DNA of 15,368 nucleotides from JABDBK01 sp964453575 (GTDB lineage: Bacteria > Pseudomonadota > Gammaproteobacteria > DSM-16500). How positions within the stretch are numbered: the stretch's first letter is position 1; every line of letters starts with the position of its first letter. A program made the position numbers and the translations under genes. The stretch spans positions 1 through 15,368 of the forward strand of contig CAYVRW010000058.1 in the NCBI GenBank assembly GCA_964453575.1. The letters are read 5' to 3'. Below, one piece after another: positions 6,722 to 13,852 of the stretch. The notes beneath the pieces were generated by a model. It saw nothing but the letters and a program-made list of their open reading frames with translations. It had not been told where the DNA came from and ran no database searches.

Positions 6722-7102
6722 CTAGTTACTACTACCACCTGTACTGATTGCTTTACCTTTTCGTTTACCTTTACGTGTTCTTGCATTGGTTCTAGTCCGT
6801 TGACCTCTAACAGGTAAACCACGTCGATGACGCAATCCTCTATAAGTTCCTAATTCTATTAATCTTTTGATATTCATAGAAACTTCACGGCGCAGATCAC
6901 CTTCTACTTTAACTTTAGCTACTTCGCTGCGTAAACCTTCTAACTCAGCTTCTGACAAATCTTTAACCTTTGTCTGTGGATTAACATTAGCCGCTTTACA
7001 AATTTTAAGCGAACGACTACGTCCAATACCATAGATTGCGGTGAGTCCAATGACTATATGCTTTTGGACCGGTATATTTACGCCTGAGATACGGGCTGCC
7101 AT
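6722..7102 (-). CDS. rpsM: 30S ribosomal protein S13
   Basis: S13 sits at the top of the 30S head, contacts L5 and P-site tRNA. Signatures: ARISGVNIPVQKHIVIGLTAIYGIG, seen here as RISGVNIPVQKH and AIYGIGRSRS, then EGDLRREVSMNIKRLIELG and the RGLRHRRGLPVRGQRT-NARTRKG block. Length 126 is about eight residues above E. coli because the C-terminal tail, which reaches toward the P-site tRNA, ends in GKAISTGGSSN instead of a short PRKPIKK. It opens the alpha operon, preceded by TAGGAG, and lies 27 bases before rpsK. Confidence 0.98.
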   Translation of the reverse strand: MAARISGVNIPVQKHIVIGLTAIYGIGRSRSLKICKAANVNPQTKVKDLSEAELEGLRSEVAKVKVEGDLRREVSMNIKRLIELGTYRGLRHRRGLPVRGQRTRTNARTRKGKRKGKAISTGGSSN

Positions 7103-7254
7103 TTAACACTCCTACTTACTTCAATTTATTAGATCCAGATATCTAAAAAGGGGGTCAGTTTAATATTGATGCACATAAAAATCAACATTATTGTTTACAT
7201 TAAATATGTTTCTTTATAACCTATTTTTTAGTAACTTATTAAAATATATGATAA
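7103..7254 (-). promoter_or_regulatory. alpha-operon leader region (possible S4-responsive leader)
   Basis: The 152 bases between rpmJ and rpsM are non-coding, AT-rich and the longest gap in the r-protein run. In E. coli a similar gap holds the alpha promoter and an mRNA pseudoknot where S4 represses rpsM. Here I see an inverted repeat TTAGAT/ATCTAA (7129-7134 with 7141-7146, loop 6), a second one TTGAT/ATCAA (7166-7170 with 7181-7185), a GACCCCC-T5 run at 7146-7156, and a good ribosome binding site (TAGGAG, 6 bases before the ATG). No convincing promoter hexamer pair was found. The S4 function is inferred from position only. Confidence 0.4.
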
Positions 7255-7368
7255 TTAACCTTGTCTTTGCTTATGTTTTTTATCTTTGCAAATGACTCTT
7301 ACCACACGTTTTCTACGTACAATCTTACAATTTCGACACATTTTTTTAACTGAAGCACCGACTTTCAT
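7255..7368 (-). CDS. rpmJ: 50S ribosomal protein L36
   Basis: A short 37-residue protein encoded after secY with a gap of 42 bases. The sequence begins MKVGASVKKMCRNCKIVRRK and ends CKDKKHKQRQG, a clear zinc-binding L36. The four ligands are C11, C14, C27 and H32, all present, so this is the zinc (C+) form. A GGGG run followed by ACAGAAT precedes the ATG as ribosome binding site. It is one residue shorter than E. coli L36, with a small deletion after C27. This is the last gene before the alpha leader. Confidence 0.97.
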   Translation of the reverse strand: MKVGASVKKMCRNCKIVRRKRVVRVICKDKKHKQRQG

Positions 7369-7410
7369 ATTCTGTCCCCATTCTATTAAACACTCTGATA
7401 AGAGCCGCTC

Positions 7411-8733
7411 TTATCTTGTTATACCTACTCCACCAGTACGAAAATTAGCTTTTTTGAGCAATGATTCATACTGATATGACATTATATGTGATTGCACTTG
7501 AGCCATAAAATCCATGACAACCACAACTATAATCAGCAATGAAGTCCCACCAAAATAAAATGGAACATTCCAAGTTAAAATCATAAACTCTGGCAGCAAA
7601 CATACTAATGTGACGTAGATAGAACCTGCTAAAGTCAATCGCGTCATAACAGTATCAATATATTTCGCTGTTTGCTCACCCGGTCTAATACCCGGGATAA
7701 AAGCTCCTGATTTTTTTAAATTATCTGCCGTATCACGTGGATTAAAGACTAATGCTGTATAAAAAAAGCAGAAGAAGATAATCGCAGCTGCAAATAACAT
7801 CATATGCAAAGGTTGTCCTTGTTGCAGCGATAATCCTAAGGTACCTAACCAATGCATACTTTTACCATTACCAAACCACTGAGCAATAGTAGCAGGAAAT
7901 AAAATAATGCTGGATGCAAAAATCGGGGGTATTACACCCGACATATTAATTTTTAATGGTAAATGACTACTTTTTGCTGAATAGATATTACCACCTTGCA
8001 CACGTCGCGCATAATTAATCGTAATTCTACGTTGGCCACGTTCAACAAATACCACAAATGCAACAACAGCTACTATGGCAATTAATATAAGCAACAAGGC
8101 TAGAATCTGTAATTGACCTTCTCTAGCTTGTTCTAATGTTTTGCCAATTGCGGAAGGTAACCCTGCAACAATACCTGCAAAAATAATCAATGATATACCA
8201 TTACCTATTCCACGCTCAGTAATCTGTTCGCCAAGCCACATTAAAAACATAGTACCTGCGACAAGTGTAACGGTAGTCGTAAAATAAAACGCCATACCTG
8301 CACTTAATGCTATCCCATTAACTGCTAACATTTTAGACACACCAAGCGCTTGAAATGCTGATAGAAACAAAGTTCCATAACGAGTATATTTATTTATTTT
8401 TCTTTGACCCGATTCACCTTCTTTTCTTAATTCTGATAACTGAGGTGAGATCACTGTTAACAGCTGTATAATAATCGATGCTGATATATAGGGCATTATT
8501 CCTAACGCAAAGATACTGAACCGTTGCAATGCTCCACCAGAAAACATATTAAACAAACCAATGATGTTATTCTGTTGCGCATTGAATAATTCTTGCAGCT
8601 TTTGTGGATTTAATCCTGGTACTGGAATATAAGTACCTATTCTAAAGACGAATATAGCTAATAAAACAAAAAGTAGTCGTCTTTTTAAATCAACAATGCC
8701 TGCATTTGCAGTACCTATCCTATTTGATGTCAT
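7411..8733 (-). CDS. secY: Protein translocase subunit SecY
   Basis: SecY is the channel of the SecYEG translocon in the inner membrane. Ten membrane segments can be placed roughly at residues 20-38, 72-93, 118-138, 150-168, 178-198, 208-230, 266-288, 310-330, 366-384 and 394-414. Family motifs: FNMFSGGALQRFSIFALGIMP in the plug/TM2 area, QITERGIGNGISLIIF (171-185), and the cytosolic loop FNPRDTADNLKKSGAFIPG, IRPGEQTAKYI (330-359). Length 440 is normal. The start abuts the rplO stop with no spacer. As in most bacteria it lies between rplO and rpmJ, tying membrane export to ribosome synthesis. Confidence 0.98.
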   Translation of the reverse strand: MTSNRIGTANAGIVDLKRRLLFVLLAIFVFRIGTYIPVPGLNPQKLQELFNAQQNNIIGLFNMFSGGALQRFSIFALGIMPYISASIIIQLLTVISPQLSELRKEGESGQRKINKYTRYGTLFLSAFQALGVSKMLAVNGIALSAGMAFYFTTTVTLVAGTMFLMWLGEQITERGIGNGISLIIFAGIVAGLPSAIGKTLEQAREGQLQILALLLILIAIVAVVAFVVFVERGQRRITINYARRVQGGNIYSAKSSHLPLKINMSGVIPPIFASSIILFPATIAQWFGNGKSMHWLGTLGLSLQQGQPLHMMLFAAAIIFFCFFYTALVFNPRDTADNLKKSGAFIPGIRPGEQTAKYIDTVMTRLTLAGSIYVTLVCLLPEFMILTWNVPFYFGGTSLLIIVVVVMDFMAQVQSHIMSYQYESLLKKANFRTGGVGITR

Positions 8734-9168
8734 TTATCCCTCAACCTTTCCACCTGCAGCTTCAATTGCATTTTTTGCACCTGCAGTGACAGCTAGTCCT
8801 TGTATAGTCAATACGCGTTTTATTTCACCAGAAAGAATAATCTTAACTTCTTTGATGTTTGCATTAATCAATCCGGATGCTTTTAAAACCTGCATATCAA
8901 CTGTATCTTGAGTCACTTTGTTTAAATCAGATAAACGAACTTCTTGTCTGTATAAAGCAGCCTGTGATCTGAAACCTGATTTAGGCATACGTCTTTGGAG
9001 TGGCATTTGCCCACCCTCAAAACCAACCTTATGATAACCACCTGCTCTAGCTTTTTGACCTTTATGACCTTTGCCGCATGTCTTTCCTCGGCCTGATCCA
9101 ATACCTCTACCAAGTCGTCTAGCAGGTTTTTTTGCACCTAGTGCTGGTTGTAATGTATTAAGGTACAT
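8734..9168 (-). CDS. rplO: 50S ribosomal protein L15
   Basis: L15 is a late-assembly protein whose long N-terminal extension threads through 23S rRNA. The extension is visible as MYLNTLQPALGAKKPARRLG, GRGIGSGRGKTCGKGHKGQ and GFEGGQMPLQRRMPKSGF. The globular C-terminal half contains the usual LTIQGLAVTAGAKNAIEAAGG. Length 144 equals E. coli L15. GAGGAAG before the ATG is a strong ribosome binding site, and the stop codon is immediately followed by the secY start, with GAGGG in the last codons serving secY. Confidence 0.98.
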   Translation of the reverse strand: MYLNTLQPALGAKKPARRLGRGIGSGRGKTCGKGHKGQKARAGGYHKVGFEGGQMPLQRRMPKSGFRSQAALYRQEVRLSDLNKVTQDTVDMQVLKASGLINANIKEVKIILSGEIKRVLTIQGLAVTAGAKNAIEAAGGKVEG

Positions 9169-9170
9169 AT

Positions 9171-9359
9171 TTAAACTTCCTCGACTGATAATAAGTAAGC
9201 CACTTTATTGATCATTCCACGGTTACATGGTGTGTCCATCATAACTACCGAGTGACGGATTCTACGCAGGCCTAACCCTTTTACACATTCTTTATGCTTA
9301 GGATGAACTGCTATCACACTACGTTTTAGTGTGACTTTTAATTGTTTTTTGCTCGCCAT
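9171..9359 (-). CDS. rpmD: 50S ribosomal protein L30
   Basis: L30 is a small ferredoxin-like r-protein that contacts 23S and 5S rRNA. The 62 residues show KQLKVTLKRSVIAVHPKHK, the GLGLRRIRHSVVMMDTPCN hallmark (usually LGLRRIGHTVEREDTP), RGMINKVAYLLSVEE. It is missing in some bacteria, so its retention here is informative. Start and stop lie 2 bases from its neighbours rpsE and rplO; GGAAG at the end of rpsE serves as the ribosome binding site. Confidence 0.98.
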   Translation of the reverse strand: MASKKQLKVTLKRSVIAVHPKHKECVKGLGLRRIRHSVVMMDTPCNRGMINKVAYLLSVEEV

Positions 9360-9361
9360 AA

Positions 9362-9871
9362 TTAGCTTCCAATAATTTCATCTACTGACTTGCCACGTTT
9401 TGCAGCAACATACTCAGGTGTAGTAACACTTTCCAACGCTTTTAGCGTAGCTCTAACAACATTTATTGGATTCGTGGAACCAACAATTTTAGATAATACG
9501 TTCTTAACACCCAAAACTTCCAATACAGCGCGCATAGCACCACCAGCGATAATTCCTGTACCTTCAGATGCTGGTTTCATGAAAACTCTTGTAGCACCAT
9601 GCTTGCCTCTTAGTTGGCAATGCAGTGTGCCACCTTTAAGTACAACATTACGCATATTTTTACGCGCAGCTTCTAATGCTTTCTGTATAGCAACTGGTAC
9701 TTCACGTGCTTTTCCACGTCCGACGCCAATACGTCCGTTACCATCCCCTACTACAGTAATCGCAGCAAAACTAAAAATTCTGCCACCTTTTACTACTTTT
9801 GCATTACGTGATACCGCAACTAACTTCTCTTGCAGACCATCACTTTTTGTTGATTGGTCATAGCTCGCCAT
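9362..9871 (-). CDS. rpsE: 30S ribosomal protein S5
   Basis: S5 contributes to decoding accuracy and to the mRNA entry pore with S3 and S4; spectinomycin-resistance changes map to its first loop. Signatures: EKLVAVSRNAKVVKGGR and FSFAAITVVGDGNG in the N-terminal double-stranded RNA-binding-like domain, GKAREVPVAIQKALE, and in the C-terminal domain PASEGTGIIAGGAMRAVLE and GSTNPINVVRATLKAL. Length 169 is normal. AAGGG about six bases before the ATG is its ribosome binding site. The gap to rpmD is 2 bases, suggesting coupled translation. Confidence 0.98.
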   Translation of the reverse strand: MASYDQSTKSDGLQEKLVAVSRNAKVVKGGRIFSFAAITVVGDGNGRIGVGRGKAREVPVAIQKALEAARKNMRNVVLKGGTLHCQLRGKHGATRVFMKPASEGTGIIAGGAMRAVLEVLGVKNVLSKIVGSTNPINVVRATLKALESVTTPEYVAAKRGKSVDEIIGS

Positions 9872-9880
9872 AATTAACCC

Positions 9881-10234
9881 TTAAAATTGTAATCCACCTT
9901 CTCTTGCAGCATCAGCTAAAGCTTTAACACGACCATGATATTTAAATCCTGCGCGGTCAAAAGCTACTTCACTAATTCCTGCATCTACTGCTCGTTCAGC
10001 AACAAGTTTTCCAACTAACTGGGCTGCTTCGATATTACCCGTTGATTTTAATTTATTTTTAAAATGTTTATCTAATGTAGAAGCAGATACGATGACATCT
10101 GCACCATTTGATGAAATAATTTGAGCATACATATGTCTTGGCGTTCTGTGTATGCATAAACGCACAGACTGTAGCTCTTTTGATTTCATTCTTCCACGCT
10201 TAGCTCTACGTTGTCTTTGATCTTTTTTATTCAT
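9881..10234 (-). CDS. rplR: 50S ribosomal protein L18
   Basis: L18 binds 5S rRNA and helps to insert it, with L5, into the central protuberance. The N-terminus is a strongly basic tail (KKDQRQRRAKRGRMK), followed by RLCIHRTPRHMYAQII and the family end VAFDRAGFKYHGRVKALADAAREGGLQF, written here in part: FDRAGFKYHGRVKALAD and AREGGLQF. Length 117 is exactly usual. It lies 14 bases after rplF and 9 before rpsE, in canonical spc order. Confidence 0.98.
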   Translation of the reverse strand: MNKKDQRQRRAKRGRMKSKELQSVRLCIHRTPRHMYAQIISSNGADVIVSASTLDKHFKNKLKSTGNIEAAQLVGKLVAERAVDAGISEVAFDRAGFKYHGRVKALADAAREGGLQF

Positions 10235-10248
10235 ATCAATGCACTCTA

Positions 10249-10815
10249 CTATTTCTTCTTGGTTTCTTTACGGACAACCAATTTAAATGGATTAACAACA
10301 CCTTTACCTTTATAAGGTTCTTGCGGTCTGTTAGCTATAATTTTTGCGGCTGTAAGACCTACCAAGTACTTACTCGATCCCTTAATAACTATTTCAGTGA
10401 GACTTGGTGTTTCTATAGTGATACCCTCTGGTACAGCAAACTCAATAGGATGCGAATAACCAAGTGCTAAACTTAATACTTTGCCTTTCATTTGCGCGCG
10501 ATATCCTACGCCTTCTAGTCTCAGTTTTCGTTCAAAACCTGTAGTCACACCATGAACTGCATTATTAATGACGGCTCTAATGGTTCCAGGCATTGAATTT
10601 CTTTTTCGTTTACTTGATGACCTGCAATGTGAAAGCTCTTTGCTTTGTTTTATCTCTAACTTGCCATTTTCTACAAAAATTTCAATATCAGGATCCAAAG
10701 GTATATCTAATGTACCTTTCGGGCCTTTAATCTTTATGCTGCCGTTGTGCACATCTACATTAACACCTGAAGGGATAATGACAGGTTTTCTACCAACTCT
10801 TGATGTTATCGACAT
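10249..10815 (-). CDS. rplF: 50S ribosomal protein L6
   Basis: L6 lies near the GTPase centre at the base of the L7/L12 stalk. Recognised by SRVGRKPVIIPSGV, the GTIRAVINNAVHGV segment, KLRLEGVGYRAQ, LGYSHPIEF, and ANRPQEPYKGKGV. The start was set at ATG 10815, since the upstream frame from 10833 overlaps rpsH, lacks family similarity, and GGGAG sits six bases before 10815. Length 188 exceeds the E. coli 177. Two oddities: a basic Ser/Lys/Arg insertion near residues 62-74, and a tail that reads VVNPFKLVVRKETKKK instead of the IRYxxExVRRKxGKK-type ending. Confidence 0.97.
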   Translation of the reverse strand: MSITSRVGRKPVIIPSGVNVDVHNGSIKIKGPKGTLDIPLDPDIEIFVENGKLEIKQSKELSHCRSSSKRKRNSMPGTIRAVINNAVHGVTTGFERKLRLEGVGYRAQMKGKVLSLALGYSHPIEFAVPEGITIETPSLTEIVIKGSSKYLVGLTAAKIIANRPQEPYKGKGVVNPFKLVVRKETKKK

Positions 10816-10825
10816 TGCCCACTCC

Positions 10826-11221
10826 CTACTCAACTATACATAAAACTTCGCCGCCAAGCTTTTGGGCACGAGCAGCACGCTCTGTCATCACACCTTTTGA
10901 TGTTGAGACAATAGCAATACCCATACCTGCGCTGACAACTGGAAGTTGATCTTTTCGTTTATAATTACGTAAACCTGGTTTACTTATACGCTTAAGTTTT
11001 TCTATAACAGGCCGGCCAAGGTAATATTTTAAAACGACTGTTATTGTATTTTTGCCATCTAATACGTTTGAACTATAATTTTCAATATAACCTTCTTCTT
11101 TTAATACACGAAGAATAGCTAATTTAAAATTAGACGACGGTAATGTTAATTGCTTTTCACCGACAGATTGTGCATTTCGGATTCTTGTTAACATATCCGC
11201 TATTGGATCTTGCATTGTCAT
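10826..11221 (-). CDS. rpsH: 30S ribosomal protein S8
   Basis: S8 is a primary binder of the 16S rRNA central domain and, in enterobacteria, the translational repressor of the spc operon. The start MTMQDPIADMLTRIRNAQ closely follows E. coli MSMQDPIADMLTRIRN. The C-terminal hallmark GMGIAIVSTSKGVMTERAA is followed by LGGEVLCIVE. Length 131 is standard. The start chosen is the first of two nearby ATGs (11221 and 11215), with AAGGG about 9 bases upstream. A 49-base gap separates it from rpsN; I saw no strong structure there. Confidence 0.98.
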   Translation of the reverse strand: MTMQDPIADMLTRIRNAQSVGEKQLTLPSSNFKLAILRVLKEEGYIENYSSNVLDGKNTITVVLKYYLGRPVIEKLKRISKPGLRNYKRKDQLPVVSAGMGIAIVSTSKGVMTERAARAQKLGGEVLCIVE

Positions 11222-11270
11222 TTTTAAATACCCTTACCTTTATACGAGCCTCGAATTAATCGAACCATAC

Positions 11271-11576
11271 TTACCAACTTGCCTTATGCATACCAGGAAC
11301 AAACCCATTCATCACTGCAGCTCTCATATGTATTCTGCATAGACCCGTTAAGCGATTATATGCTCTGGATCTTCCGCATAATCTGCATCGATGTCTTTGT
11401 CTTGATCGACTCGAGTCACGTGGCAGCATTTGAAGCTTAGCTTCAGCATCAATCTTTTCTTCATTGCTTGAATGTATGCTACTTACAATTTCTTTAAACT
11501 TTCTTCGCCTGGTATCATACTTTTTATTCAACTTGTCACGTCGCTTTTCGCGTTCGATCATTGAGGTTTTTGCCAT
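11271..11576 (-). CDS. rpsN: 30S ribosomal protein S14 (long form with zinc-type motif)
   Basis: S14 is in the 30S head beside S10 and S19. The protein is the long form (101 residues, as in E. coli) with MAKTSMIEREKRRDKL at the start, LPRDSSRSRQRHR in the middle and PGMHKASW at the end. Unlike E. coli S14, it has C64-x2-C67-x12-C80-x2-H83, the spacing of the four zinc ligands of the short zinc-binding S14 with the last Cys replaced by His. It may therefore bind zinc, although its length is that of the usually zinc-free form. It follows rplE after 5 bases. Confidence 0.98.
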   Translation of the reverse strand: MAKTSMIEREKRRDKLNKKYDTRRRKFKEIVSSIHSSNEEKIDAEAKLQMLPRDSSRSRQRHRCRLCGRSRAYNRLTGLCRIHMRAAVMNGFVPGMHKASW

Positions 11577-11581
11577 AATAG

Positions 11582-12133
11582 TTAGCCCATGTCTTTTTCT
11601 TTAAATGGAAAGCTAAAAGCTTCTAATAAAGCTCGAGCTTCTTTATTCGTTTTTGCATTAGTGGTTATTGTAATATCTAAACCTCTTAACGCATCAATTT
11701 TGTCATACTCAATTTCAGGAAATACAATCTGTTCCTTAAAACCAAGACTATAATTACCGCGTCCGTCAAAAGATTTTATTGATAAGCCTCTAAAATCTCT
11801 TACTCTAGGCAACGCAACAGTAATCAATCGATCTAAAAACTCATACATGCGTTCACCACGAATGGTAACTTTGCATCCAATTGGCCAATTCTCTCTAAGC
11901 TTAAAGCCTGCAATCGATTTCCTGGATATAGTAACCACGGGTTTTTGTCCCGCAATCTTTTCTAAATCGCCCATCGCTGCCGCAATAATTTTTTTATCAT
12001 CTCTCGCTTCGCCAAGACCCATATTTAATGTAATCTTTGTGATACGAGGTACTTGCATTATAGATTTATAAGCAAATTTTGCTTTTAGCTTTTTAACTAC
12101 ATCGTTTCTATAAAAATCTAACAATCTTGCCAT
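11582..12133 (-). CDS. rplE: 50S ribosomal protein L5
   Basis: L5 binds 5S rRNA, anchors it in the central protuberance, and contacts P-site tRNA and S13. Signatures are IMQVPRITKITLNMGLGEA, the QKPVVTISRKSIAGFKLRE block, GCKVTIRGERMYEFLDRL, and FRGLSIKSFDGRGNYSLGFKE. Length 183 is close to the usual 179. The start ATG lies 13 bases after the rplX stop. In E. coli this junction carries the S8 repressor site; I could not confirm an S8-like helix here. The last residues FPFKEKDMG fit the family. Confidence 0.98.
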   Translation of the reverse strand: MARLLDFYRNDVVKKLKAKFAYKSIMQVPRITKITLNMGLGEARDDKKIIAAAMGDLEKIAGQKPVVTISRKSIAGFKLRENWPIGCKVTIRGERMYEFLDRLITVALPRVRDFRGLSIKSFDGRGNYSLGFKEQIVFPEIEYDKIDALRGLDITITTNAKTNKEARALLEAFSFPFKEKDMG

Positions 12134-12146
12134 GGCTCACCCGTTA

Positions 12147-12467
12147 TCAAACATCTATTACTTCATCAGTGCTCTTGATATAACGCACTTTACGTCCATC
12201 CTCTAATACACGTATACCCACACGACTTCCTTTTCCTGATGCTTGATCATAGAGCATCACATTAGAACGATGTATAGGCTTTGTCTTAATGATGATACCA
12301 CCACGGTCGCCTGTATTAGGATTGGCTTTAACATGTTTTTTTACCGTATTTATGCCTTCAACAACAACTTTTTCGCCATCTAGCACAACGGATAGAACAA
12401 TGCCTCTTCTACCTTTATCTTTACCTGTAATGACTATAACTTCATCACCTTTTTTAATCTTTCTCAT
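12147..12467 (-). CDS. rplX: 50S ribosomal protein L24
   Basis: L24 initiates 50S assembly by binding the 5' domain of 23S rRNA. The N-terminal KOW motif is plain: KKGDEVIVITGKDKGRRG, followed by VVVEGINTVKKHVK and the family C-terminus with SNVMLYD. Length 106 is normal. The gap to rplN is 26 bases. The ribosome binding site is weak: only GAG is visible upstream of the ATG, so coupling to rplN may help initiation. Confidence 0.98.
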   Translation of the reverse strand: MRKIKKGDEVIVITGKDKGRRGIVLSVVLDGEKVVVEGINTVKKHVKANPNTGDRGGIIIKTKPIHRSNVMLYDQASGKGSRVGIRVLEDGRKVRYIKSTDEVIDV

Positions 12468-12493
12468 ATTCGTATACTCTTTCTACTTCATAC

Positions 12494-12862
12494 TTACAGT
12501 ACTTCAGGGGCTAATGAGATGATTTTCATAAAGTTTTCACCGCGTAGCTCTCTTGTTACAGGCCCAAATATACGTGTGCCAATAGGCTGCATTTGTGCAT
12601 TCAATAGTACTACTGAGTTTTCATCAAAACGTATTAGCGATCCGTCTGAACGTCTTACACCATGACACGTTCTAACTATAACCGCATTTAAAACTTCTCC
12701 TTTTTTAACTCTACCTCTAGGAACAGCTTCTTTTACGCTCACTTTAATTACATCACCAATATTCGCATAACGGCGACGTGATCCACCCAGTACCTTTATG
12801 CACATAACACGACGCGCACCGCTATTGTCCGCCACATCGAGTATCGTCTGCGTCTGAATCAT
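12494..12862 (-). CDS. rplN: 50S ribosomal protein L14
   Basis: L14 lies at the subunit interface, forms inter-subunit bridges with 16S rRNA, and is the docking point of the silencing factor RsfS. It is one of the most conserved r-proteins and the match is near complete: MIQTQTILDVADNSGARRVMCIKVLGG, RRYANIGDVIKVSVKEA, the KKGEVLNAVIVRT segment, RFDENSVVLLN and GTRIFGPVTREL. Length 122 is the standard. It opens the spc operon after the 103-base gap with the candidate promoter; GGAG 7 bases before the ATG is the ribosome binding site. Confidence 0.99.
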   Translation of the reverse strand: MIQTQTILDVADNSGARRVMCIKVLGGSRRRYANIGDVIKVSVKEAVPRGRVKKGEVLNAVIVRTCHGVRRSDGSLIRFDENSVVLLNAQMQPIGTRIFGPVTRELRGENFMKIISLAPEVL

Positions 12863-12917
12863 GCATTAACTCCAATTAATCTGACGGGAAACAAAGACCG
12901 CCAATACTATCATGTTT

Positions 12918-12944
12918 ATTATAAAAATAAATAAAGAATTACAA
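12918..12944 (-). promoter_or_regulatory. candidate spc-operon promoter
   Basis: In the 103-base AT-rich gap between rpsQ and rplN, the minus strand reads TTGTAA (12944-12939), 15 bases, then a perfect TATAAT (12923-12918). The spacing is shorter than the ideal 17, and AT-rich DNA makes chance matches likely. The site is nonetheless where the E. coli spc promoter lies. A start near 12911 would leave a leader of roughly 50 bases before rplN, whose ribosome binding site is GGAG 7 bases before the ATG. Confidence 0.45.
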
Positions 12945-12965
12945 GATATTATAAAATTTATCATG

Positions 12966-13241
12966 TTACGAATTCATATCTTGTTCGTTCTTTTCCACCA
13001 CACGAACGAGTTCCCAATGTTTCTTTTTGGATATTGGACGGCTTTGCTTTATCAGTACAATATCTCCAACTTTACAAACATTCGTATCATCATGTGCATA
13101 CATTTTAGAAAACCGCTTCATGTATTTTCCATATAATGGATGTTTAACTTTACGCTCAACTTCCACTACTATTGTCTTGTGCATTTTGGTACTTACCACA
13201 GTACCCATAACACTTCGAATGGCTTCTTTTTGCTCTATCAT
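12966..13241 (-). CDS. rpsQ: 30S ribosomal protein S17
   Basis: S17 is a primary 16S rRNA-binding protein of the OB-fold type, needed early in 30S assembly. Family signatures are GTVVSTKMHKTIVVEVER, KHPLYGKYMKR, AHDDTNVCKVGDIVLI, and the C-terminal RPISKKKHWELVRVVEK. Length 91 is slightly above the E. coli 84 because of a few extra residues at both ends (the last being NEQDMNS). It follows rpmC after 3 bases and is the last gene of the S10-type transcription unit, before a 103-base gap. Confidence 0.98.
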   Translation of the reverse strand: MIEQKEAIRSVMGTVVSTKMHKTIVVEVERKVKHPLYGKYMKRFSKMYAHDDTNVCKVGDIVLIKQSRPISKKKHWELVRVVEKNEQDMNS

Positions 13242-13244
13242 AGT

Positions 13245-13436
13245 TTATGAACCTTCTTTCTCACGTACGATCGTTTTAATTCTAGCGATTTGTCTTCTCA
13301 CTTTTTTGAAAAGGTTCGCTTGAGGTGCTTGACCAATACCTTTTTGTACACGAAGATTAAACTGCTCTTTCATAAGTGACAATAGTTCAGTATTTAATTC
13401 TTCAGTTGTTTTGCTTCTTAATTCATTCGTGTTCAT
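13245..13436 (-). CDS. rpmC: 50S ribosomal protein L29
   Basis: L29 is a small two-helix protein at the tunnel exit next to L23, where signal recognition particle and trigger factor dock. The 63 residues show the expected ELRSKTTEELNTELLSLMKEQFNLR helix pair and the KKVRRQIARIKTIVRE segment that is a hallmark of the family. The start ATG overlaps the rplP stop (TAATG), so translation is probably coupled. Length and position between rplP and rpsQ are standard. Confidence 0.98.
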   Translation of the reverse strand: MNTNELRSKTTEELNTELLSLMKEQFNLRVQKGIGQAPQANLFKKVRRQIARIKTIVREKEGS

Positions 13437-13849
13437 TACATTATCGTCCGCTCTTCAAAGATTGTTTTCACAGGCAATTTATCAGCAGCCAGCTTCAATG
13501 CCTCTCGTGCAACGTCTTCCGTCACACCTTCAATCTCAAACATCATACGTCCAGGCTGCACTACTGCAACCCAATATTCAACATTTCCTTTACCCTTACC
13601 TTGTCTAACCTCTAATGGTTTTTTAGTAATAGGCTTATCTGGAAATATTCTAATCCAAATCTTACCACCACGTTTTATGTGCCTTGACATCGCACGTCGT
13701 GCTGCTTCAATTTGTCTGGAAGTGATTCTTCCATGCTCTGATGACTTTAAGCCATATTCACCAAAGCTAACTTTGTTTCCTCGTGTCGCAACTCCACGGT
13801 TACGACCTTTAAATTGCTTACGATATTTTGTTCTTTTAGGCTGCAGCAT
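13436..13849 (-). CDS. rplP: 50S ribosomal protein L16
   Basis: L16 binds 23S rRNA helices near the A-site and the elbow of tRNA. Conserved parts are MLQPKRTKYRKQFKGR, the GRITSRQIEAARRA segment, and KIWIRIFPDKPITKKPLEVRQ-type sequence followed by GKGNVEYWVAVV. Length 137 equals the family norm. It starts three bases after the rpsC stop; AGGAG within the end of rpsC is the ribosome binding site. Its stop overlaps the rpmC start by one base. The Arg that YcfD hydroxylates in E. coli L16 falls in the KPLEVRQGKG region and is retained. Confidence 0.98.
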   Translation of the reverse strand: MLQPKRTKYRKQFKGRNRGVATRGNKVSFGEYGLKSSEHGRITSRQIEAARRAMSRHIKRGGKIWIRIFPDKPITKKPLEVRQGKGKGNVEYWVAVVQPGRMMFEIEGVTEDVAREALKLAADKLPVKTIFEERTIM

Positions 13850-13852
13850 GGT

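Noticed and set aside
9390..9863. Long plus-strand open frame (157 codons) opposite rpsE
   Set aside because: It is the antisense shadow of rpsE, whose family match is certain; the translated product looks random and Pro/Thr-rich.
12134..12146. S8 repressor site at the rplX-rplE junction, as in E. coli
   Set aside because: The gap is only 13 bases and I could not draw a convincing S8-type helix by eye. A covariance or structure search would be needed.
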